The notes under the pieces: model-generated | What the model was told of the DNA's origin: nothing | Seen by the model: the letters and a program-made list of their open reading frames with translations, nothing else | The model's database searches: none | NCBI GenBank assembly: GCA_002453475.1 | Contig: DKGY01000112.1 | Coordinates: forward strand, 40,532 to 54,525 | Length of the DNA stretch: 13,994 bases | Direction: 5' to 3' | DNA from: Clostridium sp. UBA6758 | GTDB lineage: Bacteria > Bacillota > Clostridia > Clostridiales > Clostridiaceae | Shown: one piece after another, positions 1 through 8,999 of the stretch | How the letters are laid out: each line of letters begins with the position of its first letter | Position numbering within the stretch: the stretch's first letter is position 1 | Translations under genes and position numbers: made by a program

Positions 1-321
1 TATTATTGTAAATCCATAAGTCATTCCTACATATTTCATGCCTTTACTTAGTCTAAACTCAGTTAAAGAAAACTTATATTTAATATAATCATCATTTTTA
101 TGTTTTGAATTAGACCAATTAATTAATATTAAAATTATTAAAATAAAAGGTAATATATTATTATAAAGTTCAGGCAATAACAAATATAGTGATATATATA
201 TTATAGTCACAACAATTTTAATTAATTTAGAATTTCTTTCTATTATCACTGTTCTTAGAAAAAATACCAATGGTAAAATATAAAGCATAAATATAATAAA
301 TAAATTTCCAAATATCTTCAA
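1..321 (-). CDS. Partial polytopic membrane protein (N-terminal part), possibly CPBP-family
   Basis: This frame stays open for 107 codons from a TTG at 321 to the window edge, where the gene is cut. The TTG is chosen because the minus strand carries AGAGGGG seven bases upstream; an in-frame ATG at residue 12 has no such site. The product starts with a hydrophobic segment (about residues 2-23), has a short basic stretch (RxxIIERNSK, about 24-34), then two closely spaced hydrophobic stretches (about 35-49 and 56-68), a Lys/Asp-rich loop (about 72-82) and the start of another membrane-like segment at the cut. Its general look resembles the N-terminus of clostridial CPBP (CAAX protease/bacteriocin-processing) membrane proteins, but the catalytic Glu-Glu and His motifs would lie outside the window, so the family call is only a guess. 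It lies downstream of the engB terminator and is probably a separate transcript. Confidence 0.6.
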   Translation of the reverse strand, partial: MKIFGNLFIIFMLYILPLVFFLRTVIIERNSKLIKIVVTIIYISLYLLLPELYNNILPFILIILILINWSNSKHKNDDYIKYKFSLTEFRLSKGMKYVGMTYGFTII

Positions 322-391
322 ATAAACACCCCTCTTTAATCACATATATAATTTATATGTTTAAAAGTAAATCAATATTATTATATCATAG

Positions 392-430
392 ATAAAGGGT
401 TATTGACTGAAGCAATCAATAACCCTTTAT
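392..430 (-). terminator. Terminator of the lon-engB transcript
   Basis: A perfect 15-bp stem (392-406 pairing with 416-430) closes a 9-nt loop and begins directly beside the engB stop codon. The U-tract on the minus strand is weak (CTATGATATAAT follows the stem), but the length of the stem and its position at the end of the unit favour an intrinsic terminator. Confidence 0.75.
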
Positions 431-431
431 T

Positions 432-1022
432 TTATTCAAGTCCTAAGTCTTTAAATATTTCCTCAAGTAATTCTTCTTTTCCTTCCTTTTTTAAAGAAGA
501 GAAGAACAATAATTTATCTTCTTTTCCAAGCTTTAAGGTTTCTTTTATTACCTTAGCGCTCCTCTGTAATTCACTTTTAGTTAACTTATCTTTTTTAGTT
601 GCTACAACTATAACTTCATAACCATAATGCTTAATCCACTCATACATCATTATATCATCACCAGTTGGTTTATGCCTACAGTCCACTAAAATAACTACTT
701 TTTTCAATTCTGGCCTATTTATTAAATATTGTTCCATCATTTTTCCCCAAGTAGCCTTCTCGCTTTTTGACACTTTAGCATATCCATATCCAGGTAAATC
801 TACAAAGTATAGTTTATTATTTATGGTGAAGAAGTTTATAAGTCTTGTCTTTCCTGGCGTACCACTTACCTTAACCAACTTCCTCCTATTTGTTAAAGTG
901 TTAATAAGTGAAGATTTTCCTACATTAGATCTACCAACAAAGGCAATTTCACACATTCCATCTTCTGGGTACTGAGTAGGCTTTACAGCCGATGTTTTAA
1001 ATTCTGCTTGTTTAATTTCCAT
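432..1022 (-). CDS. engB: Ribosome biogenesis GTP-binding protein EngB/YsxC (YihA)
   Basis: EngB is an essential small GTPase that associates with the assembling 50S ribosomal subunit in the cytoplasm. With the ATG at 1022 the protein has 196 residues, the usual family size. Visible GTPase motifs are G1 GRSNVGKSS (30-38), the switch GTPGKTR (54-60), G3 DLPG (75-78), G4 TKKD (142-145) and a G5-like SSLKKEG (175-181). The frame can be extended to a TTG at 1037, but the GGAG at 1034-1031 fits as the ribosome binding site of the ATG at 1022, and family members begin with a MxIKxAEF-like sequence. The start codon lies inside the 3' end of lon with an 11-nt overlap, so the two genes are co-transcribed and probably translationally coupled. 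This lon-engB linkage is the same as in Bacillus (lonA-ysxC). The family is certain; only the start is slightly open. Confidence 0.95.
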   Translation of the reverse strand: MEIKQAEFKTSAVKPTQYPEDGMCEIAFVGRSNVGKSSLINTLTNRRKLVKVSGTPGKTRLINFFTINNKLYFVDLPGYGYAKVSKSEKATWGKMMEQYLINRPELKKVVILVDCRHKPTGDDIMMYEWIKHYGYEVIVVATKKDKLTKSELQRSAKVIKETLKLGKEDKLLFFSSLKKEGKEELLEEIFKDLGLE

Positions 1023-3345
1023 TCTTATCTTCTCCAACTAGTGCATTCTTCAATACATCTTCAATTTTTTCTACTGGTATAAATTCTATTTTGTTTTTTA
1101 TAACTTTTGGTATATCTTTTAAGTCCTTCTCATTAGCTTTGGGAATAATTATAGTTTTTATACCCATTCTATAAGCAGCCAGACTTTTTTCTTTAAGTCC
1201 ACCTATAGGTAATACTCTACCCGTTAAAGTAACCTCACCTGTCATAGCTACTGAATATTTTATTTTTCTGTTACCTAAAGCAGAAATCATAGCTGTAACC
1301 ATAGTAACTCCAGCAGATGGACCATCCTTCGGAATAGCTCCTTCTGGTATATGAATGTGTATATCTTTATTTTTGTAGAACTCTTTATCTATACCATTCT
1401 CATCACAGTGAGCCCTTACATAACTATATCCTGCCTTAGCTGATTCCTTCATTACATCTCCTAGTTGTCCTGTAAGTTGAAGTTTACCATCACCTTCCAT
1501 TACTGCTACTTCTACAGGAAGTGTATCACCACCATATCCAGTCCATGCAAGACCTGTGACTACACCAATCTTATCTTCTTTCTCTAAATCATCATAGCTA
1601 TATAATTCAGATCCTAAATACTTTTTAACTGTTAAAGAATTTATAGCTATTTTTTTCTTATCACTTTCCATAATTTCAGTTATAGCTTTTCTTATCACTG
1701 AGGCAATCTTTCTTTCTAGATTTCTAACCCCTGATTCTCTAGTATATCTATCTATTATAGTTCTTAAAGCACTTTCATTAACTACAATCTGACCATCTTC
1801 CACAGAATATTCTTTCATAACTTTAGGTACTAAATATTTCTTTGCAATTTCATACTTTTCTTCTGTAGTATAACCTGAAACCTCTATTACTTCCATCCTA
1901 TCTAGAAGCGGTCTAGATATAGTATCTAAAGTATTTGCTGTAGTTATAAATAATACCTTTGATAGATCAAATTCTACATCTATATAATGATCTCTGAAAG
2001 TCTTATTCTGTTCTGAATCCAACACCTCAAGAAGAGCATCTTCTACATTTCCTTTATAATCCTTTGATACTTTATCAATTTCATCTAAAAGACATACTGG
2101 ATTTTTGTAGCCAGCTTCCTTTAAAGCAGATACGATTCTTCCCGGAATTGCTCCTACATAAGTTTTTCTATGACCTCGAATTTCCGCCTCATCTTTCACT
2201 CCACCTAAACTCATTCTTACAAATTTTCTTCCTAGTGAATTAGCCACTGACTTTGCAATAGATGTTTTACCAACACCTGGAGGTCCAACTAGACACACTA
2301 TAGGTGACTTTAGTGATTTACTCATTTTTCTAACTGCTAAATATTCTATGATTCTTTCTTTTACGTCTTCTAATCCATAATGCTCCTCATCTAAAACTTT
2401 CCTAGCATTAGTTAAATCTAAATTATCCTTTGTAAGTTTATTCCATGGCATACCTAAAATAGTATCTAAGTAAGTCTTGATAACTGACCCCTCTTGGGAT
2501 GAAGGTCCTACATTTTTAAGTCTATTGATTTCGTATTCTATCTTAGTTTTAACTTCTTTAGGTAATTTAATTTGTCCTAATTTTTTTTCATAGTTAGCTA
2601 TTTCTCTTGTAAGCTCATCTTCTTCTCCTAGTTCTTCTTGAATTACCTTAAGTTGCTCTCTAAGATAATATTCCTTTTGAGATGCACTCACTCTAGCCTT
2701 AACCTTATTACTTATAAGCTTTTCTACCTTTACAACTTCTATCTCTTTTTTTAGAATAACTAATAACTTTTCCATTCTTTCTTTAATTGAAATGATTTCC
2801 AATAGCTCTTGCTTTACTTCAGCCTTTACAGGTAGAAATGCACTTATAACATCGCAGTATACACTATTATTTTCTTCTGATTCTAATTCTACTATTAAAT
2901 CTTTAAATTCTTCACCTGCTAATTCTAAGTAATTAATAAACATATCATTTAATGAATTTTTATATCCTTGCGATTCTGTTTCATCTTCTATATCTAACTC
3001 TTCAATAGCTTCAACGTCTGCACTTATACAATCATCCTCATCTAAATAATTTACAAGTTTAGCCCTATATTCTCCCTCTACTAATACTCTCAAGTGATTC
3101 CCCGGCAACTTCATAAATTGCTTTATTGTACATACACATCCAATATTATATATATCTTTTTCAGTTGGATTTTCAGTAGTTGCTTCTCTTTGACTTATTA
3201 CAAATATCTTCTGATCTTCATCCATGGCTCTATTAATCGCTTCTATAGACTTATTTCTGCCTATATCAAAGTTTAAAGCCATATGTGGAAAGACACTTAA
3301 TCCCCTAAGGGGAATTATTGGAAGTTTCATTATTTGATTCTCCAT
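1012..3345 (-). CDS. lon: ATP-dependent protease LonA
   Basis: LonA is a cytosolic AAA+ serine protease that unfolds and degrades damaged and short-lived regulatory proteins as a homohexamer. The 777 residues follow the complete LonA plan: an N-terminal substrate-recognition domain (about 1-200, starting [15 protein letters not shown]), a helical linker (about 200-300), an AAA+ module with Walker [10 protein letters not shown] (354-362) and Walker B LLDEID (419-424), and a C-terminal protease domain. The catalytic dyad is intact: Ser677 in PKDGPSAG and Lys720 in PIGGLKEK, 43 residues apart as in E. coli Lon. The ATG at 3345 follows GAGGAG (3356-3351). A strong sigma-A-like promoter lies about 230 nt upstream just after the lonB terminator, giving a long leader with a palindrome. 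The last bases overlap engB. No truncation or frameshift is visible. Confidence 0.98.
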   Translation of the reverse strand: MENQIMKLPIIPLRGLSVFPHMALNFDIGRNKSIEAINRAMDEDQKIFVISQREATTENPTEKDIYNIGCVCTIKQFMKLPGNHLRVLVEGEYRAKLVNYLDEDDCISADVEAIEELDIEDETESQGYKNSLNDMFINYLELAGEEFKDLIVELESEENNSVYCDVISAFLPVKAEVKQELLEIISIKERMEKLLVILKKEIEVVKVEKLISNKVKARVSASQKEYYLREQLKVIQEELGEEDELTREIANYEKKLGQIKLPKEVKTKIEYEINRLKNVGPSSQEGSVIKTYLDTILGMPWNKLTKDNLDLTNARKVLDEEHYGLEDVKERIIEYLAVRKMSKSLKSPIVCLVGPPGVGKTSIAKSVANSLGRKFVRMSLGGVKDEAEIRGHRKTYVGAIPGRIVSALKEAGYKNPVCLLDEIDKVSKDYKGNVEDALLEVLDSEQNKTFRDHYIDVEFDLSKVLFITTANTLDTISRPLLDRMEVIEVSGYTTEEKYEIAKKYLVPKVMKEYSVEDGQIVVNESALRTIIDRYTRESGVRNLERKIASVIRKAITEIMESDKKKIAINSLTVKKYLGSELYSYDDLEKEDKIGVVTGLAWTGYGGDTLPVEVAVMEGDGKLQLTGQLGDVMKESAKAGYSYVRAHCDENGIDKEFYKNKDIHIHIPEGAIPKDGPSAGVTMVTAMISALGNRKIKYSVAMTGEVTLTGRVLPIGGLKEKSLAAYRMGIKTIIIPKANEKDLKDIPKVIKNKIEFIPVEKIEDVLKNALVGEDKNGN

Positions 3346-3412
3346 AACATCTCCTCATTTCTATCTAATCTATTATTTAATCTTACTTAATTTCATATTA
3401 TAAAACTTTACC

Positions 3413-3428
3413 TAGTTTACTTAAACTA
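3413..3428. promoter_or_regulatory. Palindrome in the lon leader (operator-like)
   Basis: TAGTTTA-CT-TAAACTA is a perfect 7-2-7 inverted repeat. It sits where the -35 region would be for a possible downstream promoter with -10 TATAAT at 3402-3397. The two-base centre makes it a poor RNA hairpin and a better protein-binding site. No known regulator motif was recognised. Confidence 0.35.
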
Positions 3429-3577
3429 AATAATTCAATCTTAGGTATTTATACAGGAATCTTTTAGAGCACTGTTTTCTTTATTTATTGCAAAATACAA
3501 CTTATGAAAGAAAATCATACTTTAATAAAATATCTAAATGATATGCATTATTATATTAATTATAATTAGACTAGTAT

Positions 3578-3606
3578 ATTATACCTATAAAAATATAATT
3601 TTTCAA
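3578..3606 (-). promoter_or_regulatory. Probable sigma-A promoter of lon-engB
   Basis: The minus strand reads TTGAAA (3606-3601), 17 bp, TATAAT (3583-3578): a perfect -10 and a good -35 at ideal spacing. It lies immediately after the lonB terminator and upstream of lon. Transcription would start near 3571 and give a leader of about 225 nt. The 3346-3659 gap contains only this promoter, the palindrome at 3413-3428, a second possible -10 at 3402-3397 and the lonB terminator; no gene was seen. Confidence 0.65.
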
Positions 3607-3613
3607 TTAAATT

Positions 3614-3655
3614 AATCCCTATAAAAGTTTTATACATTGAACTTCTATAGGGATT
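3614..3655 (-). terminator. Terminator of lonB
   Basis: A 16-bp stem (3640-3655 pairing with 3614-3629, one G-U pair on the minus-strand RNA) encloses a 10-nt loop, starts five bases past the lonB stop codon, and is followed on the minus strand by a U-rich stretch. This is a typical intrinsic terminator and separates lonB from lon. Confidence 0.85.
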
Positions 3656-3659
3656 AGAT

Positions 3660-5351
3660 TTAAGCATCCAATTGTGGTAACATATTCAATTCAAACCCTT
3701 GATCTTTTTGCTCTACACTTATGTGAAGAATTTGTTCTTTTATTATAGCTTCATCTATTACTTCTTTTATAGTATTTACAGGTATTACTTTTATATCTTT
3801 ATAATCTTTATATACTTCTTGCCAATTTTCCTTTGGAATTAAAACCTTTGTTGCACCTGCTTTTATAGCACCAGTAATCTTAGCTGTAACACCTCCAACA
3901 GGCTTTACTTCACCATGAATGGATATTTCTCCAGTCATAGCTATATTATTATCTACACTCCTACCTGTTATTGCGCTATAAATTGCAGTAGTCATACTTA
4001 TTCCAGCGGATGGACCATCTACAGGTATTCCACCAGGAAAATTAACATGTATATCGTATTTTTTTGTATCAATGTTATATAATCTCTCTAGCACTGTAAT
4101 TACATTATCAATAGAATTCCTTGCTGTACTCTTTCGCTTTAATTTTCTGCCCTTATCCCCTAATTCCTCTTCTTCAACTATACCTGTTATTTTAACTATT
4201 CCTTCTCTTTCCCTTGACTTAGTAGCTGTTGCCTCGATTTCCATTACAGATCCAACGTTAGAACCATATACTGCAAGGCCATTTACATAACCAACCTTTG
4301 GCTTAGCACATATCTTTTTATTAGGCTTTGGTGAGTATTGACCATTTTCGATAACCCATTGTATTTCATTTATACCAACAGTATCTCTATTTTCATTTAT
4401 TACAATTCCACAAGCCAATTGAACTAAATTTACAGCATCACGACCATTATTAGCAAACATTCCAACTAATTTTGCTGCTTCTTCCTCTATGGTTATTCCA
4501 ACTTTTTCTGCTGCATTTTTTGCAATTATCTCTATTTCATCCCCATCGAGAGCTCTAAAAAATATTTCTACACATCTAGATCTAATAGCTGGAACTATTT
4601 CTTCTGGACTTCTAGTTGTTGCACCTATTAATCTAAAATCAGCTGGAAGCCCTTCTTCAAATATCTCTTTAATATAGGATGGCATATTAGGATCTTCACT
4701 ATTGTAATATGCACTATCTAAAAACACTTTTCTATCTTCTAAAACTTTTAATAACTTATTCATTTCTATAGGATGTAGTTCACCTATTTCATCAATAAAT
4801 AGAACTCCCCCATGGGCTTTGGTAACTGCTCCAGGTTTTGGTTGTGGTACTCCTATAACACCTAGTGGACCCGCCCCCTGATATATGGGGTCATGAACTG
4901 ACCCTATCAAAGGATCAGCTATTCCTCTTTCATCAAACCTTATAGTTGTAGCATCAATTTCTACAAAAGAAGAAGTTGCCTTAAATGGTGAAGAAGAAAT
5001 TAGTTTTGCCTCTTCTAGTACAAGTCTTGCTGCTGCAGTTTTTCCTATTCCTGGAGGTCCATATATTATTACATGTTGAGGATTCGGACCACATATGGCT
5101 GCTTTTAAAGCCTTAATCCCCTTTTCTTGACCAATTATGTCTTCAAAATTTCTAGGTCTACTCTTCTCTGTTAAAGGTTCAGTTAAAGATATGCTTTTTA
5201 ATTTTCTTAGTTTTTCAATTTCTTTCGTACTTTCCTTATTAATTGTAATCTTAGATGATTTTTGCCCCTTTAATGCATTAAAAAAGTAGATTCCCATTAC
5301 TATTGTAACTAATAGTTGTATTAGCATAATTAAAATCGCTACTGGTTCCAT
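3660..5351 (-). CDS. lonB: Membrane-anchored Lon-like protease LonB
   Basis: This is a second, divergent Lon paralogue of 563 residues, close in length to Bacillus subtilis LonB (about 550), which is active in the forespore. It lacks the large LonA N-domain and instead starts with one hydrophobic membrane segment (about 5-26). The AAA+ module has Walker A GPPGIGKT (98-105) and Walker B VLFIDEIGE (183-191). The protease domain has Ser448 in PVDGPSAG and Lys491 in GGVTAK, again 43 residues apart, so it should be active. It sits between clpX and lon as in Bacillus. Translation start is unusual: the only strong Shine-Dalgarno (GGGAGGG, 5394-5388) lies 36 nt upstream of the ATG, with an in-frame TTG and an in-frame TAG between them. 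The ATG is kept because the protein then starts like other LonB proteins. A sporulation role is inferred by homology only. Confidence 0.95.
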   Translation of the reverse strand: MEPVAILIMLIQLLVTIVMGIYFFNALKGQKSSKITINKESTKEIEKLRKLKSISLTEPLTEKSRPRNFEDIIGQEKGIKALKAAICGPNPQHVIIYGPPGIGKTAAARLVLEEAKLISSSPFKATSSFVEIDATTIRFDERGIADPLIGSVHDPIYQGAGPLGVIGVPQPKPGAVTKAHGGVLFIDEIGELHPIEMNKLLKVLEDRKVFLDSAYYNSEDPNMPSYIKEIFEEGLPADFRLIGATTRSPEEIVPAIRSRCVEIFFRALDGDEIEIIAKNAAEKVGITIEEEAAKLVGMFANNGRDAVNLVQLACGIVINENRDTVGINEIQWVIENGQYSPKPNKKICAKPKVGYVNGLAVYGSNVGSVMEIEATATKSREREGIVKITGIVEEEELGDKGRKLKRKSTARNSIDNVITVLERLYNIDTKKYDIHVNFPGGIPVDGPSAGISMTTAIYSAITGRSVDNNIAMTGEISIHGEVKPVGGVTAKITGAIKAGATKVLIPKENWQEVYKDYKDIKVIPVNTIKEVIDEAIIKEQILHISVEQKDQGFELNMLPQLDA

Positions 5352-5363
5352 ATCAATATTAGC

Positions 5364-5394
5364 CTACTTTATAAGCAAACTAATCTTCCCTCCC
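5364..5394 (-). promoter_or_regulatory. Strong SD plus four-codon mini-ORF ahead of lonB
   Basis: GGGAGGG (5394-5388) is nine bases upstream of a TTG (5378-5376) that opens TTG CTT ATA AAG TAG, ending at 5364. The mini-ORF is in the same frame as lonB, whose ATG comes four codons after the TAG and has only a weak AGTAGG upstream. It could be a reinitiation or attenuation leader, or the TAG could be a base error in the sequence. Confidence 0.4.
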
Positions 5395-5460
5395 TTTACT
5401 AATTATTTAAGTCACAATAGTATTATTCACAATATGTTGGATTAATATTCTATAACAAGA

Positions 5461-5487
5461 AAAAACTGCTGAAATTCAGCAGTTTTT
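5461..5487 (-). terminator. Terminator of clpP-clpX
   Basis: A perfect 12-bp stem (5461-5472 with 5476-5487) around a 3-nt loop lies three bases past the clpX stop codon. On the minus strand the 3' arm runs into six T residues followed by CTTG. This is a strong intrinsic terminator. Confidence 0.92.
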
Positions 5488-5490
5488 ATA

Positions 5491-6783
5491 TTATGCAAGT
5501 TCAGGTGTTCTTTTTACACCCTTTTTACTATCTATTTTTAAAGGTTCCCTTTTTCCATTGTCTGCAATAATATATTCAGGAATCTTTGTGTTTAGAGTTT
5601 CCTCATGAATTATAACTTTTTCTATTTCTTCACGTGAAGGAATCTCATACATTATTTCCTGCATTATATCTTCTATTATTGCCCTTAAACCTCTTGCTCC
5701 TGTGCTTCTCTTTATTGCTTCTTTAGCTATAGCTATAAGTGCATTTTCATCAAATTCAAGTTTAACATCATCAATTTCTAATAACTTTTGATACTGCTTT
5801 ATTAATGCATTCTTAGGTTCACTTAATATTTTTACAAGAGCCTCTTCATCTAAGTTATCTAAAGTTACTATTACAGGAATTCTTCCTACGAACTCTGGAA
5901 TTAATCCAAATTTCAGTAAATCTCCTGGCATTATTTGCTTAAATAATTCTCCTAAGTCCTGCTTTTCCTTAGATACCACTTCTGCACCAAATCCCATGGC
6001 TGATTTCTGAGTTCTTTTTGTGATAATTTTTTCTAATCCATCAAAAGCTCCACCACAAATAAATAATATGTTAGATGTATTTATTTGGATAAACTCTTGA
6101 TGTGGATGTTTTCTTCCACCTTGTGGTGGTACAGAAGATACAGTTCCCTCAAGAATTTTAAGTAAAGCTTGCTGAACCCCCTCACCAGAAACATCTCTAG
6201 TTATAGATGGATTTTCAGACTTACGTGCAATCTTATCAATCTCATCGATATAGATAATGCCTCTTTCAGCTCTCTCTATATCATAATCAGAGTTTTGAAT
6301 TAATTTTAATAATATATTTTCTACATCCTCACCTACATATCCAGCTTCTGTAAGAGTTGTAGCATCTGCTATTGCAAAAGGTACATTTAACATTTTTGCT
6401 AGTGTTTGTGCTAATAAAGTTTTACCTGAACCCGTTGGTCCTAAAAGAAGTATATTACTTTTTTGTAGTTCTATATCATTATCCATAACATTGGAATTTA
6501 TTCTTTTATAATGATTATACACTGCTACAGACAAAGCCTTTTTAGCATCGTCCTGCCCTACTACATACTGATCTAGATACTTTTTAATTTCTTTAGGTTT
6601 AGGTAATGTGCCCATGTCAATTTGGACATCTTCTTCTCTTTCATCTACTATGATTTCGGAGCAAAGCTCAATGCACTCATCACAAATATATACACCTGGA
6701 CCTGCAATAAGTCTTCTTACCTGCTCTTCACTTTTTCCACAAAAAGAACATTTAAATTTTTTCTTTTCTTCATTTCTTGGCAT
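5491..6783 (-). CDS. clpX: ATP-dependent Clp protease ATP-binding subunit ClpX
   Basis: ClpX is the AAA+ unfoldase that recognises tagged substrates and threads them into ClpP; the hexamer docks on the ClpP barrel in the cytoplasm. The 430 residues match the family length. An N-terminal zinc-binding domain has Cys12, Cys15, Cys34 and Cys37. The AAA+ core has Walker A GPTGSGKT (115-122), the substrate-gripping pore loop GYVGED (148-153), Walker B IIYIDEID (176-183) and the RKH loop (224-226). MGF (263-265) sits where ClpX carries its IGF ClpP-docking loop. The ATG at 6783 has AAAGGGGTG upstream. It follows clpP by 18 nt with no terminator between, so both are one operon, unlike Bacillus subtilis where clpP is elsewhere. 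No defects are seen. Confidence 0.98.
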   Translation of the reverse strand: MPRNEEKKKFKCSFCGKSEEQVRRLIAGPGVYICDECIELCSEIIVDEREEDVQIDMGTLPKPKEIKKYLDQYVVGQDDAKKALSVAVYNHYKRINSNVMDNDIELQKSNILLLGPTGSGKTLLAQTLAKMLNVPFAIADATTLTEAGYVGEDVENILLKLIQNSDYDIERAERGIIYIDEIDKIARKSENPSITRDVSGEGVQQALLKILEGTVSSVPPQGGRKHPHQEFIQINTSNILFICGGAFDGLEKIITKRTQKSAMGFGAEVVSKEKQDLGELFKQIMPGDLLKFGLIPEFVGRIPVIVTLDNLDEEALVKILSEPKNALIKQYQKLLEIDDVKLEFDENALIAIAKEAIKRSTGARGLRAIIEDIMQEIMYEIPSREEIEKVIIHEETLNTKIPEYIIADNGKREPLKIDSKKGVKRTPELA

Positions 6784-6801
6784 GTTGACACCCCTTTAAA
6801 G

Positions 6802-7386
6802 CTATTTCTTTTTAATAATTACTTCATCTACTAATCCATATTCTTTAGCTTCATCCGCGGACATAAAATAATCTCTTTCAACATCTTGCTTTATTTTGTC
6901 TAAAGGCTTGCCTGTTCTCTCACTTAATATTTCATTAAGAGTTTCTTTTATCTTTAATATTCTTTTAGCATGAATATCGATGTCAGTTGCTTGACCTTTA
7001 AATCCACCTAATGGCTGATGTATCATTATCTCACTATTAGGAAGCGCATATCTTTTTCCCTTTTGTCCTGCTGCAAGTAAAAATGCTCCCATAGATGCAG
7101 CCATTCCTACACAAATTGTAGAAACCTCCGGCTTTATATAATTCATAGTATCATAAATTGCCATTCCAGACGTTATTGAACCCCCAGGGCTATTTATATA
7201 TAGATATATATCCTTATCTGGATCCTCTGATTCTAAAAATAAAAGTTGTGCTACAACTAAGCTAGCAGTGATATCATTTACTTCATCTGATAAGAAAATA
7301 ATTCTTTCTTTTAATAATCTAGAATATATATCATAAGATCGCTCCCCCTTACCAGTTTGCTCTACAACCATTGGTATATAACTCAT
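6802..7386 (-). CDS. clpP: ATP-dependent Clp protease proteolytic subunit ClpP
   Basis: ClpP is the tetradecameric serine protease chamber that works with ClpX and other Clp ATPases. The 194 residues are full length. The catalytic triad is complete: Ser98 in GMAASMG, His123 in MIHQP and Asp172 in [16 protein letters not shown] (65-70) forms the oxyanion and substrate-binding region. The ATG at 7386 has a consensus AAGGAGG eight bases upstream, and family members start [14 protein letters not shown]. The gene leads the clpP-clpX operon and has its own -10 element (TATAAT, 7436-7431) with an inverted repeat just downstream. No CtsR-type GGTCAAA repeats were found in its leader, which is notable because CtsR controls clp genes in many Firmicutes. 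Confidence 0.98.
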   Translation of the reverse strand: MSYIPMVVEQTGKGERSYDIYSRLLKERIIFLSDEVNDITASLVVAQLLFLESEDPDKDIYLYINSPGGSITSGMAIYDTMNYIKPEVSTICVGMAASMGAFLLAAGQKGKRYALPNSEIMIHQPLGGFKGQATDIDIHAKRILKIKETLNEILSERTGKPLDKIKQDVERDYFMSADEAKEYGLVDEVIIKKK

Positions 7387-7407
7387 AAATACAACCTCCT
7401 TACTATT

Positions 7408-7429
7408 GTAAATATATTAGAATATTTAC
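7408..7429. promoter_or_regulatory. Inverted repeat in the clpP leader
   Basis: GTAAATAT (7408-7415), six bases, ATATTTAC (7422-7429): perfect 8-bp arms placed one base downstream of the clpP -10 element, near the expected transcription start. It could be a repressor operator or a short mRNA hairpin. Confidence 0.4.
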
Positions 7430-7430
7430 T

Positions 7431-7458
7431 ATTATATCCTCATTAAAATTATTTTAAC
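7431..7458 (-). promoter_or_regulatory. Probable promoter of clpP-clpX
   Basis: A perfect -10 TATAAT (7436-7431) is preceded at 16 bp by GTTAAA (7458-7453), a weak -35. It lies between the tig terminator and the clpP ribosome binding site, so it is the natural start of the clpP-clpX operon. Confidence 0.5.
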
Positions 7459-7471
7459 CTATTTTATTTAA

Positions 7472-7501
7472 AATAATTGCCAGTATATACTGGCAATTAT
7501 T
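7472..7501 (-). terminator. Terminator of tig
   Basis: A perfect 30-bp palindrome with arms AATAATTGCCAGTAT and ATACTGGCAATTATT begins seven bases past the tig stop codon. In RNA the AU-rich centre would form the loop, and the minus-strand 3' arm runs into TTATTTTAAAT. It separates tig from clpP. Confidence 0.85.
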
Positions 7502-7508
7502 AATCAAC

Positions 7509-8798
7509 TTAAATAGTTTTGCTATTTTCCATTATCATATTCTTAATTTTTTCATTTACTATTTGAGTTCCAAGATATTCTCTTTGAACTTGAACTAAAC
7601 GATTAACGGTTTCTTCTAACTTCTCAGTTTCACCATACTTGCTAGCAATCTCATTAGCTTTTTCTTTTATCTCTTCTTCTGATGCTTCAATTTTCTCAGC
7701 TTTAGCAATTTCATTTAATACTAATTCATTTTTAACATTTTTAGTTGCTATATCTTTCATCTGTTCTCTAAAGTCAGCTTCTGAAGTATTTGTAAACTTG
7801 AAGTAACTTTCTATATCTAAACCTTGATATTTTAATCTATTTTCTAAATCTTGTAACATTCCATCTAATTCTCTATTTACCATAGCATCTGGAATTTCCA
7901 CATTAGCATTAGCAACTACAGTCTCTATAACAGCCATTTCATATTCATTTACTGCTTTCAACTCATTAGCTTTTACTAATTCTTCTCTTATATTGTTTCT
8001 AAGTTCCTCTAAAGTTTCAAATTCAGAAACCTCACTAGCAAATTCGTCAGTTATTTCTGGTAATTCTTTTTTCTTAACAGATTTAACTGTTACCTCAAAT
8101 TTAGCTGGTTTTCCATTTAGGTCTTCTTTTCCATATTGTTCTGGGAAATTAACGTCCACGTCTTTAGATTCTCCAGCTATTAATCCAACTAATTGATCTT
8201 CAAAGTTATCAATAAAGCTACCTGAACCTATTTCTAATTCGTAGTCTTTAGCTTCTCCGCCTTCAAAAGCAACCTCTTCTACATAACCTTTGAAGTCTAT
8301 AACAGCTATATCACCTTTTTCAATAGCTCCCTCTTTTACTTCTACTCTTGTATTTTGAGCTTGTAATTCTTTTAATTTGTTTTCTACATCCTCATCTGTA
8401 ACTTCTACTACTTCTTTCTTTGCTTCGATTCCCTTATAAGCACCTAATTCCACTTCTGGTACTACTGGTACTAAGGCAGTATATATAAATTCTTTTCCTT
8501 CACCAATTTGAACAATATCAATTGACGGATAATCTACTGGATGTATATCATTTTCTGATAATACTTCTGGATAAGTAGTTTCATATATGTAGTTTATAGC
8601 ATCTTCATATAATGCACCCTCTCCATAGTATTGTTTAATTATATTCATTGGAGCCTTACCTTTTCTAAATCCAGGCACATTGAATTTTTTCGCATTTTTT
8701 GCATAAGATTTTTTAACAGCCTCTGCAAATTTATCTGCTCCTATTGTTACTTCAAATTTAACAACGTTTTTTTCTAGTTTCTCCATTTTAACGTTCAT
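7509..8798 (-). CDS. tig: Trigger factor (ribosome-associated chaperone and peptidyl-prolyl isomerase)
   Basis: Trigger factor binds at the ribosomal exit tunnel and shields nascent chains. All three domains are present in the 429 residues: the N-terminal ribosome-binding domain with the signature GFRKGKAP (43-50), an FKBP-type isomerase domain (about 155-245, with [11 protein letters not shown] and NFPEQYG), and a helical C-terminal chaperone domain (about 250-429). The first ATG is chosen because AGGAGG lies eight bases upstream; the Met at position 5 would be too far away. The gene is followed by a terminator and precedes clpP-clpX, the common order in Clostridia, placing folding next to degradation. 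Two promoter candidates precede it. Confidence 0.97.
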   Translation of the reverse strand: MNVKMEKLEKNVVKFEVTIGADKFAEAVKKSYAKNAKKFNVPGFRKGKAPMNIIKQYYGEGALYEDAINYIYETTYPEVLSENDIHPVDYPSIDIVQIGEGKEFIYTALVPVVPEVELGAYKGIEAKKEVVEVTDEDVENKLKELQAQNTRVEVKEGAIEKGDIAVIDFKGYVEEVAFEGGEAKDYELEIGSGSFIDNFEDQLVGLIAGESKDVDVNFPEQYGKEDLNGKPAKFEVTVKSVKKKELPEITDEFASEVSEFETLEELRNNIREELVKANELKAVNEYEMAVIETVVANANVEIPDAMVNRELDGMLQDLENRLKYQGLDIESYFKFTNTSEADFREQMKDIATKNVKNELVLNEIAKAEKIEASEEEIKEKANEIASKYGETEKLEETVNRLVQVQREYLGTQIVNEKIKNMIMENSKTI

Positions 8799-8839
8799 TA
8801 TTTCTTCCTCCTAATATTACCAACTCTGTATTTCTTAAA

Positions 8840-8848
8840 ATTATAACA
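8840..8848 (-). promoter_or_regulatory. Extended -10 promoter candidate of tig (proximal)
   Basis: The minus strand reads TGTTATAAT, an extended -10 with a perfect TATAAT, about 40 nt upstream of the tig start. A TTTACT fifteen bases upstream could serve as a weak -35. Confidence 0.5.
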
Positions 8849-8949
8849 TAAATTTAGTAAAGTAAATAGTACATTTCATTATTTAACTGCTAATAAGATA
8901 CATCGTCATACTCTAAATTTATGATAATAAATTAAATATTACCTAATAA

Positions 8950-8979
8950 ATTATACAATAATACTATTATTATGTACAA
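8950..8979 (-). promoter_or_regulatory. Distal promoter candidate of tig
   Basis: TTGTAC (8979-8974), 18 bp, TATAAT (8955-8950) on the minus strand. The spacer holds the palindrome AATAATA-G-TATTATT. It starts about 20 bases after the stop of the upstream gene, where no clear terminator was seen, so some readthrough into tig is possible. Confidence 0.45.
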
Positions 8980-8999
8980 TACTTTTTCCCACTATATAT

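Noticed and set aside
403..621. Small plus-strand open frame over the end of engB
   Set aside because: It lies antisense to engB codons, starts inside the terminator stem and has no ribosome binding site. It is a reading-frame shadow.
3301..3313. GC-rich hairpin TCCCC-TAA-GGGGA just inside the lon coding region
   Set aside because: It encodes the conserved IPLRG segment of Lon and has only five pairs, so codon constraint explains it. A regulatory role is possible but unsupported.
1012..5351. lon and lonB as a recent tandem duplication
   Set aside because: They differ in domain layout (LonA N-domain versus membrane anchor) and in the motifs around the catalytic residues. They are ancient paralogues with the same order in Bacillus.
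5412..5433. Direct repeat TCACAAT at 5412-5418 and 5427-5433 upstream of lonB
   Set aside because: Only seven bases in AT-rich DNA at 15-bp spacing, with no clear promoter nearby. Too weak to call an operator.
7387..7471. CtsR or CIRCE (HrcA) heat-shock operators upstream of clpP, tig, lonB or lon
   Set aside because: I searched for GGTCAAA repeats and TTAGCACTC-N9-GAGTGCTAA by eye in all these leaders and found none.
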